A DNA stretch of 64,000 bases, from IMG/VR virus record IMGVR_UViG_3300042562_000747, positions 1 through 64,000 of that record. One strand, given 5' to 3'. How positions within the stretch are numbered: position 1 is the stretch's first letter; each line of letters opens with the position of its first letter. The translations under genes and the position numbers were made by a program. The DNA comes from a virus. A model generated the notes under the pieces. The model was not told the DNA's origin and ran no database searches. It saw only the letters and a list, made by a program, of their open reading frames with translations. Positions 34,601-42,558 of the stretch are shown piece after piece.

Positions 34601-35813
34601 ATTCAAACTTAAAATTAAAAATATCATTACCTAATATAGTTGGCATTGATGTAATAAAACTAATTTCGTTTGGGGAGAATGCGGTATCTTGTGAAAGGTT
34701 TAACGATATATTTCCAACATGCCATTGGTTTGTTCCAGATGATTGTGATAAGTATAAACTTGCAGTTGGTTCATCCTTTGGTATTTTAAATGCAGTTATA
34801 GTTGTTTCAAAGTTTTTAGTTGGAATTGAACCACTAAATGTTGTAATTGGAATTTCACCATTTTGAGTACCACTTATATACGCTACTAAATTTGTTGCAC
34901 TTGAACCTGTATAAAATACATCTAATTGTAATTCATATGTATTTGAACTAAGTAAATTTAATGATGATGTAAAACTGAATTTACCACTACCACTTAATTG
35001 TAAACCATTTTCAACATTGGTTGTATCTAATACGGCGTACAATGAACTTGTATTCCAAACTTTACTTAAAGTATCAGGACCAAATGTTCCTGCATTTCCA
35101 ACTACACTCCCACTTAATTCATATGTAGTTAAAAGATTTTTAGCTTCTATTGAAATATCTTGTATTAAATCATAATCCGATATATCACCTTCGGATGTTC
35201 TATATACTTTAACTCTAGCTACATCTCCGGCGAATGTATCTAATTGATTTACAGTTATACTTGCAAATGATTGTGTTACTAACGATGCTACTTTACTACC
35301 ACTTACAATTGAATATAATGGTTGTAATAATTCTGTAATTGTAACTACCGGTCTTTTTTTAAATCTTACTCTTGTAGTGTTGGATAATGCTGGATTAATA
35401 TTAACTCTACCCTGCCACTTTACATTATATTTGTTTTGCCAATCAATTGGAACATTTACATTTTTAGTATTAAGTTCACCTAAAATTGTAATTGTTGCCG
35501 GTCCAAATGCGGTTTCGGTTGGATAAACATATACTGCTACTACTTTAGAATTACCTTCATAGTATTCGTTTGGACTACCATCTGAAAATTCATGATAAAC
35601 AATATTGCCAGCTGCATCTCTAATTTGAATTTTTATTTCTGAATTCGCTTCTAATAAATCAGAACCTGCTATTAGGAATGCGTTTTTACCTCCTGAAAAA
35701 GAATCGGAGAGTTCACTTATATTAAAGTATTCTGAATTTATTGAAGTATCTGTAATTAGTGTCTGTACTAATTCTAATTTTTCTTCGGGTGCAACTTTTA
35801 TATCAACGGCCAT
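31617..35813 (-). CDS. Large tail fibre protein
   Basis: This protein has 1398 residues. Residues 1-430 are beta-rich with IQIRDAAGNIVYHEF and Ig-like segments and probably anchor to the baseplate. Residues about 437-561 are a Ser-rich repeat (SLSSSI, SVSSSI, SGSLSSSI) likely to form a trimeric shaft. Two fibre modules follow at about 578-645 and 692-757 (GLYLGSTYLGFY...KTYMDNQGDFYLTG; GLYLGSSYLGYY...KTYMANNGNFYLSG), then four or so 15-residue repeats (763-822), a third module with YYNNGAASGG, and a C-terminal receptor-tip region with many Tyr, Gly and Trp. It precedes the chaperone-like genes and the glycan cassette. Confidence 0.88.
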   Translation of the reverse strand: MAVDIKVAPEEKLELVQTLITDTSINSEYFNISELSDSFSGGKNAFLIAGSDLLEANSEIKIQIRDAAGNIVYHEFSDGSPNEYYEGNSKVVAVYVYPTETAFGPATITILGELNTKNVNVPIDWQNKYNVKWQGRVNINPALSNTTRVRFKKRPVVTITELLQPLYSIVSGSKVASLVTQSFASITVNQLDTFAGDVARVKVYRTSEGDISDYDLIQDISIEAKNLLTTYELSGSVVGNAGTFGPDTLSKVWNTSSLYAVLDTTNVENGLQLSGSGKFSFTSSLNLLSSNTYELQLDVFYTGSSATNLVAYISGTQNGEIPITTFSGSIPTKNFETTITAFKIPKDEPTASLYLSQSSGTNQWHVGNISLNLSQDTAFSPNEISFITSMPTILGNDIFNFKFEFYDINNNYVPVAVTQSATFNGGNSLTQALISGSASSSNAALTALSQSVSSSISSTSQSVSSSIAATSASLSSSISQSTFTASLFTSASVSTLSGSVSTSINLVSGSLSSSINVVSGSVVNLSSSVSTSLSTLSSSLSASLSNISSSVSNSSFTVYSASAYLEKFIFTDENGKLNKTPTTSSTINGLYLGSTYLGFYSGSSWKTYMDNQGDFYLTGSNNNFLAWNSSLGTLQVQGVINIQGGNAATTSSVATAAANAVTSGSNAANNVSNSLAPNIFTSTTGLINRPPVVLVGSTSGLYLGSSYLGYYNGTDWKTYMANNGNFYLSGPGTNALTWANGVLTINGIINVTGGDAATSASAFTMATNSANTAQSNASASAFTMAGGAYTNASASAFTIAGGAYTNASSSAFIMAAGAYSNASHSAYLSANTAYTNAKTIADNIANGSYSGGTLISGQSIVSPIIAGADGYFSNTVKVGGTSALTISGLNKAIYSGAGNWYNADTGFYINDGGYFSLSNKLNFNAANNTLTVNGNITTISGNIGGWEIGNGYLRSSNSQTYLYSTGFIELKDSAGQNKVTIDSSATLPSPSAGSDSGNIVVPAQAAQTSYYNNGAASGGNTAVTYNAGTNTYSLQWSQQVVFTPTITGFYEFTTWFPKHVGLGSSGTGGGYQGLRAYIYDMAGNSLINDEGREYIEGPVEGADVNATPPAGRPYFAPGTYGNQYDRDGTGAYFSNQLLTAGVAVRFTIQYIVYNIPYGANLTINAYWPATNVQYISNVPKTNINQQGFQVVQDTNRYLQIRPSGWYMYNDPALYGASPPQYLGDQGNTEVTGIMGGTLVVLNATDKNDWHSGKQKQYIRSAQYSFANRAAGGNFITSFFFGGYARSFNLTRAYGWFQPNTNTGFSVYEDSWWPYAYNIESITRISYGKFQVTFAEAIMDSYGAYSGGGTYSVFIGNRTNDGPTQFQQAGISNIFHTGFTMDLGVETPDNRFVSIMIIQ
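33346..33525 (-). repeat. 45-bp tandem coding repeats in the tail fibre
   Basis: Four 45-base units encode NASASAFTMAGGAYT-type 15-mers. The copies at 33391-33435 and 33436-33480 differ at only one base, while flanking copies are degenerate. The period keeps frame, so units could be gained or lost to change fibre length. Confidence 0.85.
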
Positions 35814-35830
35814 TTATAGAATGTATTTCT

Positions 35831-35839
35831 TATAAATAT
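35831..35839 (-). promoter_or_regulatory. Putative leader/promoter motif ATATTTATA
   Basis: The minus strand reads AATATTTATAAG 17 bases before the tail-fibre ATG. Same nonamer as at the other listed sites. Confidence 0.35.
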
Positions 35840-35844
35840 TCCAT

Positions 35845-36486
35845 TTATTTATTATTATATATAAATGAAGTTAAAATAGCAAATCGTTTAAAGTTATCAT
35901 CTAACACTTCGGTTACTTCGTGTTTTGGATTTGCGGTTGTAAAATCTAATACTGCCAATGCACCAAACTCTGGTTTTACTACAACATTACCATTTATAAC
36001 TAATTCACCACCATACCCATCCTTATAATCTTCATTTAAATAAAGTAAAATATTACATATTTTATTTTTACTAATACCATCTTGATGTTGATTTATATAA
36101 CATTGTTTATTATACATAGTATAAGATAAATGACAATTTTCTAAATCGTATAAATCAGCAGGATAACATTCTTGTATTAAACTTCTAAAAACTTCATCTT
36201 TAATAAATTCTACTTCATCTCTATCTAAAAATTTATATAAATTATGATTAGAATACCAGAATTGCCATTTCTTTAATGGTGCATATTCTTTTTTTAATTC
36301 CTCTAATACTTCAAAATCGGTATCATGTGTGTAACCCGTTTCACCACAAGACGTATGTGTTGCATCTCTAAATTCTATATCTTTTATTTTACTAAAAATT
36401 TGTTTTAGTTTTTCAGTTATAGTAGGATTTATTGTTGTTGTATAATATCCTTTACTTGTTAATTGATTGTGTATTTTTTCATTCAT
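35845..36486 (-). CDS. 2-oxoglutarate/Fe(II)-dependent oxygenase
   Basis: This 213-aa protein has iron ligands NQHQDGISKN (His-x-Asp) and PKHEVTEV (His), with the 2OG-binding Arg in FKRFAIL. YGGELVINGN and ALAVLDFTTANP match the oxygenase at 10805-11461 (GGELII, VVLDFTNANLEHEV), so it belongs to the same P4H-like group. It lies between the Mre11-Rad50 fusion and the fibre, which hints at hydroxylation of a fibre residue, but position is the only evidence. Start follows an AATAAATAT-containing leader. Confidence 0.85.
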   Translation of the reverse strand: MNEKIHNQLTSKGYYTTTINPTITEKLKQIFSKIKDIEFRDATHTSCGETGYTHDTDFEVLEELKKEYAPLKKWQFWYSNHNLYKFLDRDEVEFIKDEVFRSLIQECYPADLYDLENCHLSYTMYNKQCYINQHQDGISKNKICNILLYLNEDYKDGYGGELVINGNVVVKPEFGALAVLDFTTANPKHEVTEVLDDNFKRFAILTSFIYNNK

Positions 36487-36489
36487 AGA

Positions 36490-36498
36490 AATAAATAT
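36490..36498 (-). promoter_or_regulatory. Putative leader/promoter motif ATATTTATT
   Basis: The minus strand reads AGATATTTATTTCT three bases before the oxygenase ATG at 36486. One base differs from the ATATTTATA seen elsewhere. Confidence 0.3.
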
Positions 36499-39400
36499 CT
36501 ATTTATATTGAATTTGAGAAAATCCATCTACTTTTTTAATCTCAACCAATGTATCTACAATATCTCGCATTGCATCCAAGTGAGAAATGATATTAATGAA
36601 ATCGAATTGTGTTTTAAGGTAATCAAACATCATAAATATAGATTGTAAATTGTCACTATCTAATGTACCAAATCCTTCATCAATAACTAAAAAGTTTGGA
36701 CGAGGTAAATTACATACATTAATAAGTGCAACTCTAATTGCTAATCCACTTACGAATTTTTCCATACCACTACACATCTCTAATGGCCAATGTTGGTCCT
36801 CATAAACAATCCTAGCGTTCACATTCTTGCCACTCATATCAAATACGATACCAAACTCTACAATTTGCTGTAAGATGTTATTAACCTCACCTTCTATCAC
36901 CGGTAAAGCCTTTGCAATCAATTCATATGAAACACCATCTCTCTTAACTGCATCTAAGTAGTATTCGTAGATTTGGAACTTTTCTTCTAAATCTTTTGCT
37001 TCTGTCATCTTATCGGTAACTGATGTAATATAAGATTGTGTTTGAACTATCTGTCCATTCATATCTAATAATCGTGCAGCTATCTCTCTTAGGTCTTTAC
37101 TAACTCCCGCTAACTCTTGTTTCTTAATATCAATTTGTTCCTCTAATGAATCATTGTTTTGAATAGTAGTTTCGTTAGCGTGGTATCTTTCAATATCTAA
37201 TTCTACTGCTGTTAATTGTGCTTCATACAATTCTTTTTGAGTAATCAATCCACTTAATTCTAAGTATGTAGTTTTATGAAGGGCTTTACCTTTTTCCAAT
37301 TTAGATTTGTAATCTTCAAATTGAGAATATTGTTCATCAATACCTTCCCAAGAATCTAAAGTTTGTTGAATACCAGTTGCATCAATTGTTGCTTGTTTAA
37401 GTGCTTCTTTCAATTGAGGTAATAACTCTTTTACTCTCATTGCATCTTTTACAAAAGTATTATCACAACAAAACTTACAATTAGGGTCATATTCATGATT
37501 ATCCAAATGTTTTATCGTTTCTTCTGCGGAACTTAGGTGTACTTTTGCAATATCATAAATTTTCGTAGCTTCAATTAAATCCTTTTGTTGTTGTTGATAG
37601 TTGGAATATACAACATCTATATCAATACCATTAAATTGTTTTTTACTATCAATTGCAATTGTCAACTCAGCCATTACATCCATTATCTTACCAATACTTA
37701 AAGATTTGGTTTGTATAGTTGCATCGGAGCCTGTGATTTGGGATTGTAAAGTTGATTGTTTACTTTCTAATTCAGTAATATCTAAGTTACCATCAATAGG
37801 AACTAATTGAGCTGATAGATTAGTTATTTCTTCATTCAAATCATCTTGTCTATCTTCGTAACCTTCTTTCTCAATTTCAAATTCCTCATACTCATCCTTT
37901 AAGGTTTCTAATTTATTTTCAGCAATTGCTAATTCAGATGTAAAATCAGTTCTCTTAAAGTTTCTTAATAAGACCTGAACTTCTTTAATATCTTCACTTG
38001 CTAAATCATATAACTTATCAAATACATTAATACCCATAAACTGAGCTAATAAATCCTTTCTTTCTGATTGTGATTTATCAATGAATAAAGAATTGTTTCC
38101 TTGTAAAGATAATGCAGTTAATACAAAATCCTCATACTTTCCTAAATAAGATTCAATTACTTTATCCGTTCCTCTACGTTCATCACCATTTAAGTTTACA
38201 ATTTCGCCACCCTCTATTTTCCAAAAGTTTACATCACATTTAACCGCATCACCTTTCTTTGTAGTTTTAGCAGTTCTCTCAATAAAAAATCTCTCATCAT
38301 TAATATCAAACTCTAACTTACAACTAAATGATGTTTTACGATTGTTTAGAATGTTAGCTGCCTTAAATGCTCTACTACTTTTATCAAATATACAAAATGA
38401 AAGAGCATCAAATAAAGAGGACTTACCACTAGCGTTTGGAGCGAACACCCCCATTAACCCTTTCATATTCTCAAAGTTAACGATATTATCCTCACCATAA
38501 GAGAACATATTATCAAACTCAAAACGAATTGGTTTCCAAGCTATGTTCTTAACTAAATCATCATCGTTTAATCGTTTGTTTAGTTTATTGTTCAAATCCT
38601 CAATCTTACCTAATGTTTCATTATCCAACATATAGTTTCTACCTAAGTAATCTTTAATAAGACCGGCTTGGTATTGAGGGTCATTCACATTACCTACGTT
38701 TAATTTACCATCTTTGGTACCCGTCCTTAAACGAGCCAAAGTGTCGGTACGAGTAATAGTGAACTCATCTACTTTATATTTCTTTTTAATCTCCGTAGTA
38801 ACTCTCTTAATATCTGCTGCATCGGTTTTAGATACGAACACTCTAAGACGAGGTTTCATTGGCATATCGGTTACATCTGGCACAACACCATTCTCAACGT
38901 GCAAAGTATAATAACCATAATCATTCTGAACATCTACATATTCAACTGATAAATCATCAACATTCCAAATAGCATAACCATGCTTGTCTAATGCTTCACC
39001 ATGATTCTGTTGTATTAAAGAACCTGGATAAACTACTTTACATCCTTCAGGAGAAATCATAGTTTGTCTTCTATGTATATCCCCTAATAAAGCTAAATCA
39101 TATCCATCAAACATTTCTGATGTAAAATGACGAGAGGAAATTGTATAACCAACATCCGTAGTTGCATCTAATACCGGTCCATGAAACAATGCAATATTTT
39201 TAGTATCTGATGTTAATGGTTTAAATATCCAATTCTCTTTATCATCAAAAATGGAGAATGTATCAAATCTTACACCCCCATAGGTATAACTTTGAGTATT
39301 TCTTAAATAAGTTAAATTAGGTAAATCTAATGCTTCTACAATTGGAGTTAATACATCCAATCTACCAGCATTGTTTAAGTTACAATCGTGGTTTCCAGCG

Positions 39401-39645
39401 ATTAATATGGTAGGACATAATTCACAGCACTTCTTAAGAAAATAATTTATTTCGTTAAGAAGCTCCGGTGACATTTCTAATTTTGCGTGTGCTAAGTCTC
39501 CCGCTAAATAAATAAGAGAGTCATCGACTCCCTTAGATTTAATATCATTAAATAATCTGTCAAATACCTCTCTATATTCCTGGTGTCTTTTTAGATTTCT
39601 AATGTGAATGTCTGCAATGTGATAAATCCTTTTTAATTTATTCAT
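36499..39645 (-). CDS. Single-chain Mre11-Rad50 (gp47-gp46, SbcD-SbcC) nuclease/ATPase fusion
   Basis: In this 1048-aa protein residues 1-250 are a complete metallophosphoesterase: HIADIH (Asp12/His14), AGDLAH (48-53), AGNHD (83-87), FHGP, LLGDIHRR, YPGSLIQQNHGE. Residues 370-1048 are an SMC-type ATPase: FAPNASGKSS Walker A (401-410), a coiled coil of about 290 residues with the zinc hook NCKFCC (Cys723/Cys726) at its tip, signature segment CSGMEKFVSGLAIR (about 958-971), and Walker B VIDEGFGTLD. T4 and most bacteria encode these as two proteins. Role: processing DNA ends for recombination-dependent replication. Confidence 0.95.
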   Translation of the reverse strand: MNKLKRIYHIADIHIRNLKRHQEYREVFDRLFNDIKSKGVDDSLIYLAGDLAHAKLEMSPELLNEINYFLKKCCELCPTILIAGNHDCNLNNAGRLDVLTPIVEALDLPNLTYLRNTQSYTYGGVRFDTFSIFDDKENWIFKPLTSDTKNIALFHGPVLDATTDVGYTISSRHFTSEMFDGYDLALLGDIHRRQTMISPEGCKVVYPGSLIQQNHGEALDKHGYAIWNVDDLSVEYVDVQNDYGYYTLHVENGVVPDVTDMPMKPRLRVFVSKTDAADIKRVTTEIKKKYKVDEFTITRTDTLARLRTGTKDGKLNVGNVNDPQYQAGLIKDYLGRNYMLDNETLGKIEDLNNKLNKRLNDDDLVKNIAWKPIRFEFDNMFSYGEDNIVNFENMKGLMGVFAPNASGKSSLFDALSFCIFDKSSRAFKAANILNNRKTSFSCKLEFDINDERFFIERTAKTTKKGDAVKCDVNFWKIEGGEIVNLNGDERRGTDKVIESYLGKYEDFVLTALSLQGNNSLFIDKSQSERKDLLAQFMGINVFDKLYDLASEDIKEVQVLLRNFKRTDFTSELAIAENKLETLKDEYEEFEIEKEGYEDRQDDLNEEITNLSAQLVPIDGNLDITELESKQSTLQSQITGSDATIQTKSLSIGKIMDVMAELTIAIDSKKQFNGIDIDVVYSNYQQQQKDLIEATKIYDIAKVHLSSAEETIKHLDNHEYDPNCKFCCDNTFVKDAMRVKELLPQLKEALKQATIDATGIQQTLDSWEGIDEQYSQFEDYKSKLEKGKALHKTTYLELSGLITQKELYEAQLTAVELDIERYHANETTIQNNDSLEEQIDIKKQELAGVSKDLREIAARLLDMNGQIVQTQSYITSVTDKMTEAKDLEEKFQIYEYYLDAVKRDGVSYELIAKALPVIEGEVNNILQQIVEFGIVFDMSGKNVNARIVYEDQHWPLEMCSGMEKFVSGLAIRVALINVCNLPRPNFLVIDEGFGTLDSDNLQSIFMMFDYLKTQFDFINIISHLDAMRDIVDTLVEIKKVDGFSQIQYK

Positions 39646-39666
39646 TTATATTTTATTTGATAAATT

Positions 39667-40668
39667 CTATTTTAATATACTACTACTGAAATTAGATAGT
39701 TTTTCTCTTAATACTGTTTCCCAACTTAAAGTTACGGAATTTTTCTGATATTTCAAAATATTTTGGAAGGTATTTTCACCGGCATCTTTACTATCTAACT
39801 TAATGTTCCTCACCGACTTTACATATGGTTTTATTTTATTATATAATACCATTGCATCCTCTTGTGCATCACTATCCAAACAAATGTAGATATCAGGATT
39901 GGTATTTTTAATAGCCCCCATTAATGTTTTTTGTACAAATTTACCTAATAACGGGATAGAATTTCTTTTTAAAGCAATTGCATCAAATACACCTTCACAT
40001 AAAGTAATAGGTTGTTTCCAATCAATTTGATTAAAAAATACTATAACATCCTTAGATACAGGTGGATTTTTATATTTTTGTTTCTCTTCTGCAAAGATAC
40101 TTCTTGCTATAAAATAATTTAATTGATTTCTACTATCATATGAAGGAACGATAATTCTACCACCATATAATCCTGTTGGACAAAATCCTATGTTATATTT
40201 AATGATATGTTTTTTAGTAATACCTCTTTGTTTAAGATATGATATTGCATTTCTTTCTAATGGATTTGTAATACTATTTGATAATTCTAATGCAGATTTA
40301 AATTCAGATGGTAAAAATAATTGTGATGTGTTTTCATCATCTTCTTCTGCAATTTCTGCTGTTATTTTATCTAACAATTCTTTTATAGAACCACCCCAAT
40401 CATCTTTTAATTTTTTTCTAACTTCTTCACTCATTCCACATCTACCAATCAAATCACTTAAGTCAAAATCACTCATTCCAATTCTCTTACCTAAGTACAT
40501 AAGATTACCACCTGCATTACAAGTCCAACAATGAAACTTAAAAGTCTTATCATTTATTTGTAGTTTAGGTTTGTGGTGATGACAGAAAGGACAATGGTAT
40601 GCATACTCATTTTTCTTTAGAGGTTTGCTTGGTCCTATGTATTTATCAAAAAGTTGTATTATCTCCAT
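39667..40668 (-). CDS. DNA primase (zinc ribbon + TOPRIM, gp61/DnaG-type)
   Basis: This 333-aa protein has an N-terminal zinc ribbon HCPFC...HCWTC (Cys26, Cys29, Cys47, Cys50) for template recognition. GGRIIVPSYD with FIARS is typical of the primase core. The TOPRIM motifs are CEGVFDAIAL (Glu225) and YICLDSDA (Asp265/Asp267), which bind catalytic metal. Length and order match T4 gp61-like primases. The partner helicase gp41 is not in this window. The start codon lies in a short inverted repeat (40665-40683). Confidence 0.93.
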   Translation of the reverse strand: MEIIQLFDKYIGPSKPLKKNEYAYHCPFCHHHKPKLQINDKTFKFHCWTCNAGGNLMYLGKRIGMSDFDLSDLIGRCGMSEEVRKKLKDDWGGSIKELLDKITAEIAEEDDENTSQLFLPSEFKSALELSNSITNPLERNAISYLKQRGITKKHIIKYNIGFCPTGLYGGRIIVPSYDSRNQLNYFIARSIFAEEKQKYKNPPVSKDVIVFFNQIDWKQPITLCEGVFDAIALKRNSIPLLGKFVQKTLMGAIKNTNPDIYICLDSDAQEDAMVLYNKIKPYVKSVRNIKLDSKDAGENTFQNILKYQKNSVTLSWETVLREKLSNFSSSILK

Positions 40669-40683
40669 ATACCAAAGATATGG
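40665..40683 (-). promoter_or_regulatory. Inverted repeat over the primase start codon
   Basis: CCATAT and ATATGG form a perfect 6-base inverted repeat with a 7-base loop that contains the leader; the primase ATG (40668-40666) lies inside one arm. In mRNA this could mask the start codon. Low stem stability makes it tentative. Confidence 0.3.
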
Positions 40684-40704
40684 AAAATAGTCCGAATTAC
40701 CAAA

Positions 40705-41109
40705 TTATTCTGAGAACCATTCTTCTGGTATCAGCTTATCGGCATACTTAAATCCATACTTGTCACACCAATCGGAGTAAGTTGTTTTGGATTTTTTGTT
40801 AATTTTGTTCTTTGAATTGGTAAATACAAAACGAATATCTATGGTAGGATTTTGTTCTTTAACTAATAGATGTTTCTTTCTATCGGCTAATACAAACCTA
40901 CCTTTCGTTTCTACCCTAATGTTATTGGGTAATTTAAAATCCGGACTATATGTGTGAGGTGAGGAAGGTATAATATAATTAACCTTTTCAGTTTCGTATT
41001 CTACTTTAATTCCTTTACTCTCTATTTGTTGGGAAACGGTATCTTCTAATCCACTCTTATAACCATTCTTCTTTGCTACCCAACCCTTTTTTGTAACTTT
41101 TTTTGTCAT
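40705..41109 (-). CDS. Endonuclease I-like Holliday junction resolvase
   Basis: This 134-aa protein has the T7 endonuclease I active-site pattern: YKSGLEDTVS (Glu22), YSPDFKL (Asp57), VETKGRF (Glu67, Lys69). In T7 these are Glu20, Asp55, Glu65 and Lys67, so the spacing is identical. Length is close to the family's usual 140-150. It resolves branched DNA before packaging and, as part of the group with primase and the Mre11-Rad50 fusion, serves replication and recombination. It has a basic N terminus (MTKKVTKKGWVAKKNG). Confidence 0.92.
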   Translation of the reverse strand: MTKKVTKKGWVAKKNGYKSGLEDTVSQQIESKGIKVEYETEKVNYIIPSSPHTYSPDFKLPNNIRVETKGRFVLADRKKHLLVKEQNPTIDIRFVFTNSKNKINKKSKTTYSDWCDKYGFKYADKLIPEEWFSE

Positions 41110-41111
41110 TA

Positions 41112-41324
41112 TTATTTTCTAGGTGTAACCGCTTCATAGTTTTTCTTAGGAGTATATGGTGCGGTTACATTACCATTTAAATTTTTTTTCTCTAAAGCCT
41201 TTTCACTTAAATCAAATTCAGATATACCACCTAATTGTTGCTTTGGAGTAAATCCCGATGTTTTAGCATTACTATCAACTTTTGCTGCGATGCCACTTTT
41301 ATTGTATGTGTCTATTATTGCCAT
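41112..41324 (-). CDS. Small disordered protein (70 aa), probably virion-associated
   Basis: This 70-aa protein is low in hydrophobic residues and rich in Asn, Lys, Thr and Gly (SNAKTSGFTPKQQLGGISEF, VTAPYTPKKNYEAVTPRK). It starts after an ATATTTATA leader and is followed after 2 bases by the resolvase gene. No recognised domain; position at the end of the structural block suggests a minor structural protein. Confidence 0.65.
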   Translation of the reverse strand: MAIIDTYNKSGIAAKVDSNAKTSGFTPKQQLGGISEFDLSEKALEKKNLNGNVTAPYTPKKNYEAVTPRK

Positions 41325-41338
41325 TGTGTTTTGTTTTA

Positions 41339-41347
41339 TATAAATAT
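41339..41347 (-). promoter_or_regulatory. Putative leader/promoter motif ATATTTATA
   Basis: The minus strand reads GTATATTTATATAAAAC 14 bases before the ATG at 41324. One of the recurring sites. Confidence 0.35.
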
Positions 41348-41350
41348 ACG

Positions 41351-42454
41351 TTAAGTATCAAATCGAATCAAAAAGTTTACAGGAAGGTCTGGAGTTGATT
41401 TAATAGGGGTTGCTAATTTAGCTACTGCTACCATATCCATATTATCATCATATAAACCAATAGTTGTAATGTAAGGTGCAATAAAAGAACCAGTAGGGTC
41501 CATTGATGAACTATATTCGTATGCATTAAAAGAAGGTAATTGATAATTATCACTATATGTAGTTTTTTTAATTCCTTCGAATGTAGTTGATATAGAACCT
41601 GTTATAACATTAGTTGCAATCGTAGCGGTTGGATTAGTTGATACATTAAATTCATCCTCGCCAACAATCAACAATACTTCGTTTTCATAAATAGTAGTAG
41701 TTGATTTGTATGAACCGCTAAACGTACTTAATGAATTGTATCTTACTCCACCTAATTGTGTTAATTTTGTTATAACAATTAAACCATGTGAATAAAATAC
41801 ATTACCAATAGTAGGTACATCAAATGTTTTCTTTTTAAATACACCTAAAAAACTAATAGTACCCGCTTCTACATCTATTGTTAATAAATAAAAAGCAGCT
41901 TCATCATCTACAAATAATGTATTAGTTTCAATATCTAACGATAATATTGTACTTTGAATTTCATTATTATTTGCATCGTAAAATATAAATTCACCCGTTT
42001 CAATATTGATTAATTTAAAATTATATGAACTATAATTTGATATTAAATTACCATGACCATCATCAAAAATAGTTTCATTTAATTCGTTATCATAAATGTT
42101 TATTGAAAATGGTTTTATTTGTTCGCCATATTTTATTTGCGGTATTGCTATAACTCTTGCTCTATCTACTAATAATCTTTGTTTAGCATTATCTATTGTA
42201 GTTGTAGTTGGTTTTATATCACCATAAGATGTAAATGGATTATTAGGGTCTCTATAATACATTGTATATAGTTGATGATATAATCCCTTTTCATTTAATT
42301 CAGTAGATGTTAATAAATCAGCACTTGCCGTATAATTTTCTCCACTCAAAGTTGTTACATAATCAATTGAAGTTGAATCACTGGTAACATCCCAATTTTT
42401 ATAAGCCTTAAAAGGTCTTAAATTAATATCTGATTTAGGTATTTGTTTTAACAT
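41351..42454 (-). CDS. Phage structural protein, beta-rich (paralogue A)
   Basis: This 367-aa protein is rich in Thr, Ser and Asn. A C-terminal module (about residues 325-367) reads TTIGLYDDNMDMVAVAKLATP...LIRFDT. The neighbouring gene 42559-43773 ends TTVGLYNDSNELIAVAKTSQP...LKVKLDF, so the two share this module. Similar C-terminal motifs occur, from memory, in T4-like cyanophage virion proteins. The N-terminal part begins MLKQIPKSDINLRPFKAYK. A tail or baseplate location is inferred from context. Confidence 0.75.
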   Translation of the reverse strand: MLKQIPKSDINLRPFKAYKNWDVTSDSTSIDYVTTLSGENYTASADLLTSTELNEKGLYHQLYTMYYRDPNNPFTSYGDIKPTTTTIDNAKQRLLVDRARVIAIPQIKYGEQIKPFSINIYDNELNETIFDDGHGNLISNYSSYNFKLINIETGEFIFYDANNNEIQSTILSLDIETNTLFVDDEAAFYLLTIDVEAGTISFLGVFKKKTFDVPTIGNVFYSHGLIVITKLTQLGGVRYNSLSTFSGSYKSTTTIYENEVLLIVGEDEFNVSTNPTATIATNVITGSISTTFEGIKKTTYSDNYQLPSFNAYEYSSSMDPTGSFIAPYITTIGLYDDNMDMVAVAKLATPIKSTPDLPVNFLIRFDT

Positions 42455-42460
42455 ATCTTA

Positions 42461-42469
42461 TATAAATAT
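42461..42469 (-). promoter_or_regulatory. Putative leader/promoter motif ATATTTATA
   Basis: The minus strand reads GATATTTATATAAG six bases before the ATG at 42454, directly after a terminator-like hairpin (42475-42506). That pairing supports a new transcription unit starting here. Confidence 0.4.
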
Positions 42470-42474
42470 CTTAT

Positions 42475-42506
42475 TAAACAAAAACCCAACTTTTTAGGGT
42501 TGGGTT
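42475..42506 (-). terminator. Rho-independent terminator
   Basis: On the minus strand AACCCAAC and GTTGGGTT pair perfectly across an 8-base loop (CCTAAAAA), followed by TTTGTTTAAT. It lies 53 bases after the stop of the 42559-43773 gene and just before the ATATTTATA motif of the next gene. Confidence 0.75.
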
Positions 42507-42516
42507 CTTAATTATG

Positions 42517-42549
42517 TGTTTGGTTTTTGTCCTACGATACTCCCAAACA
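42517..42549 (-). terminator. Second hairpin after the structural gene (no U tract)
   Basis: TGTTTGG (42517-42523) pairs with CCAAACA (42543-42549) over a 19-base loop, ten bases after the stop of the 42559-43773 gene. It may protect the mRNA end or act with the terminator that follows. Confidence 0.35.
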
Positions 42550-42558
42550 AATATTTTA

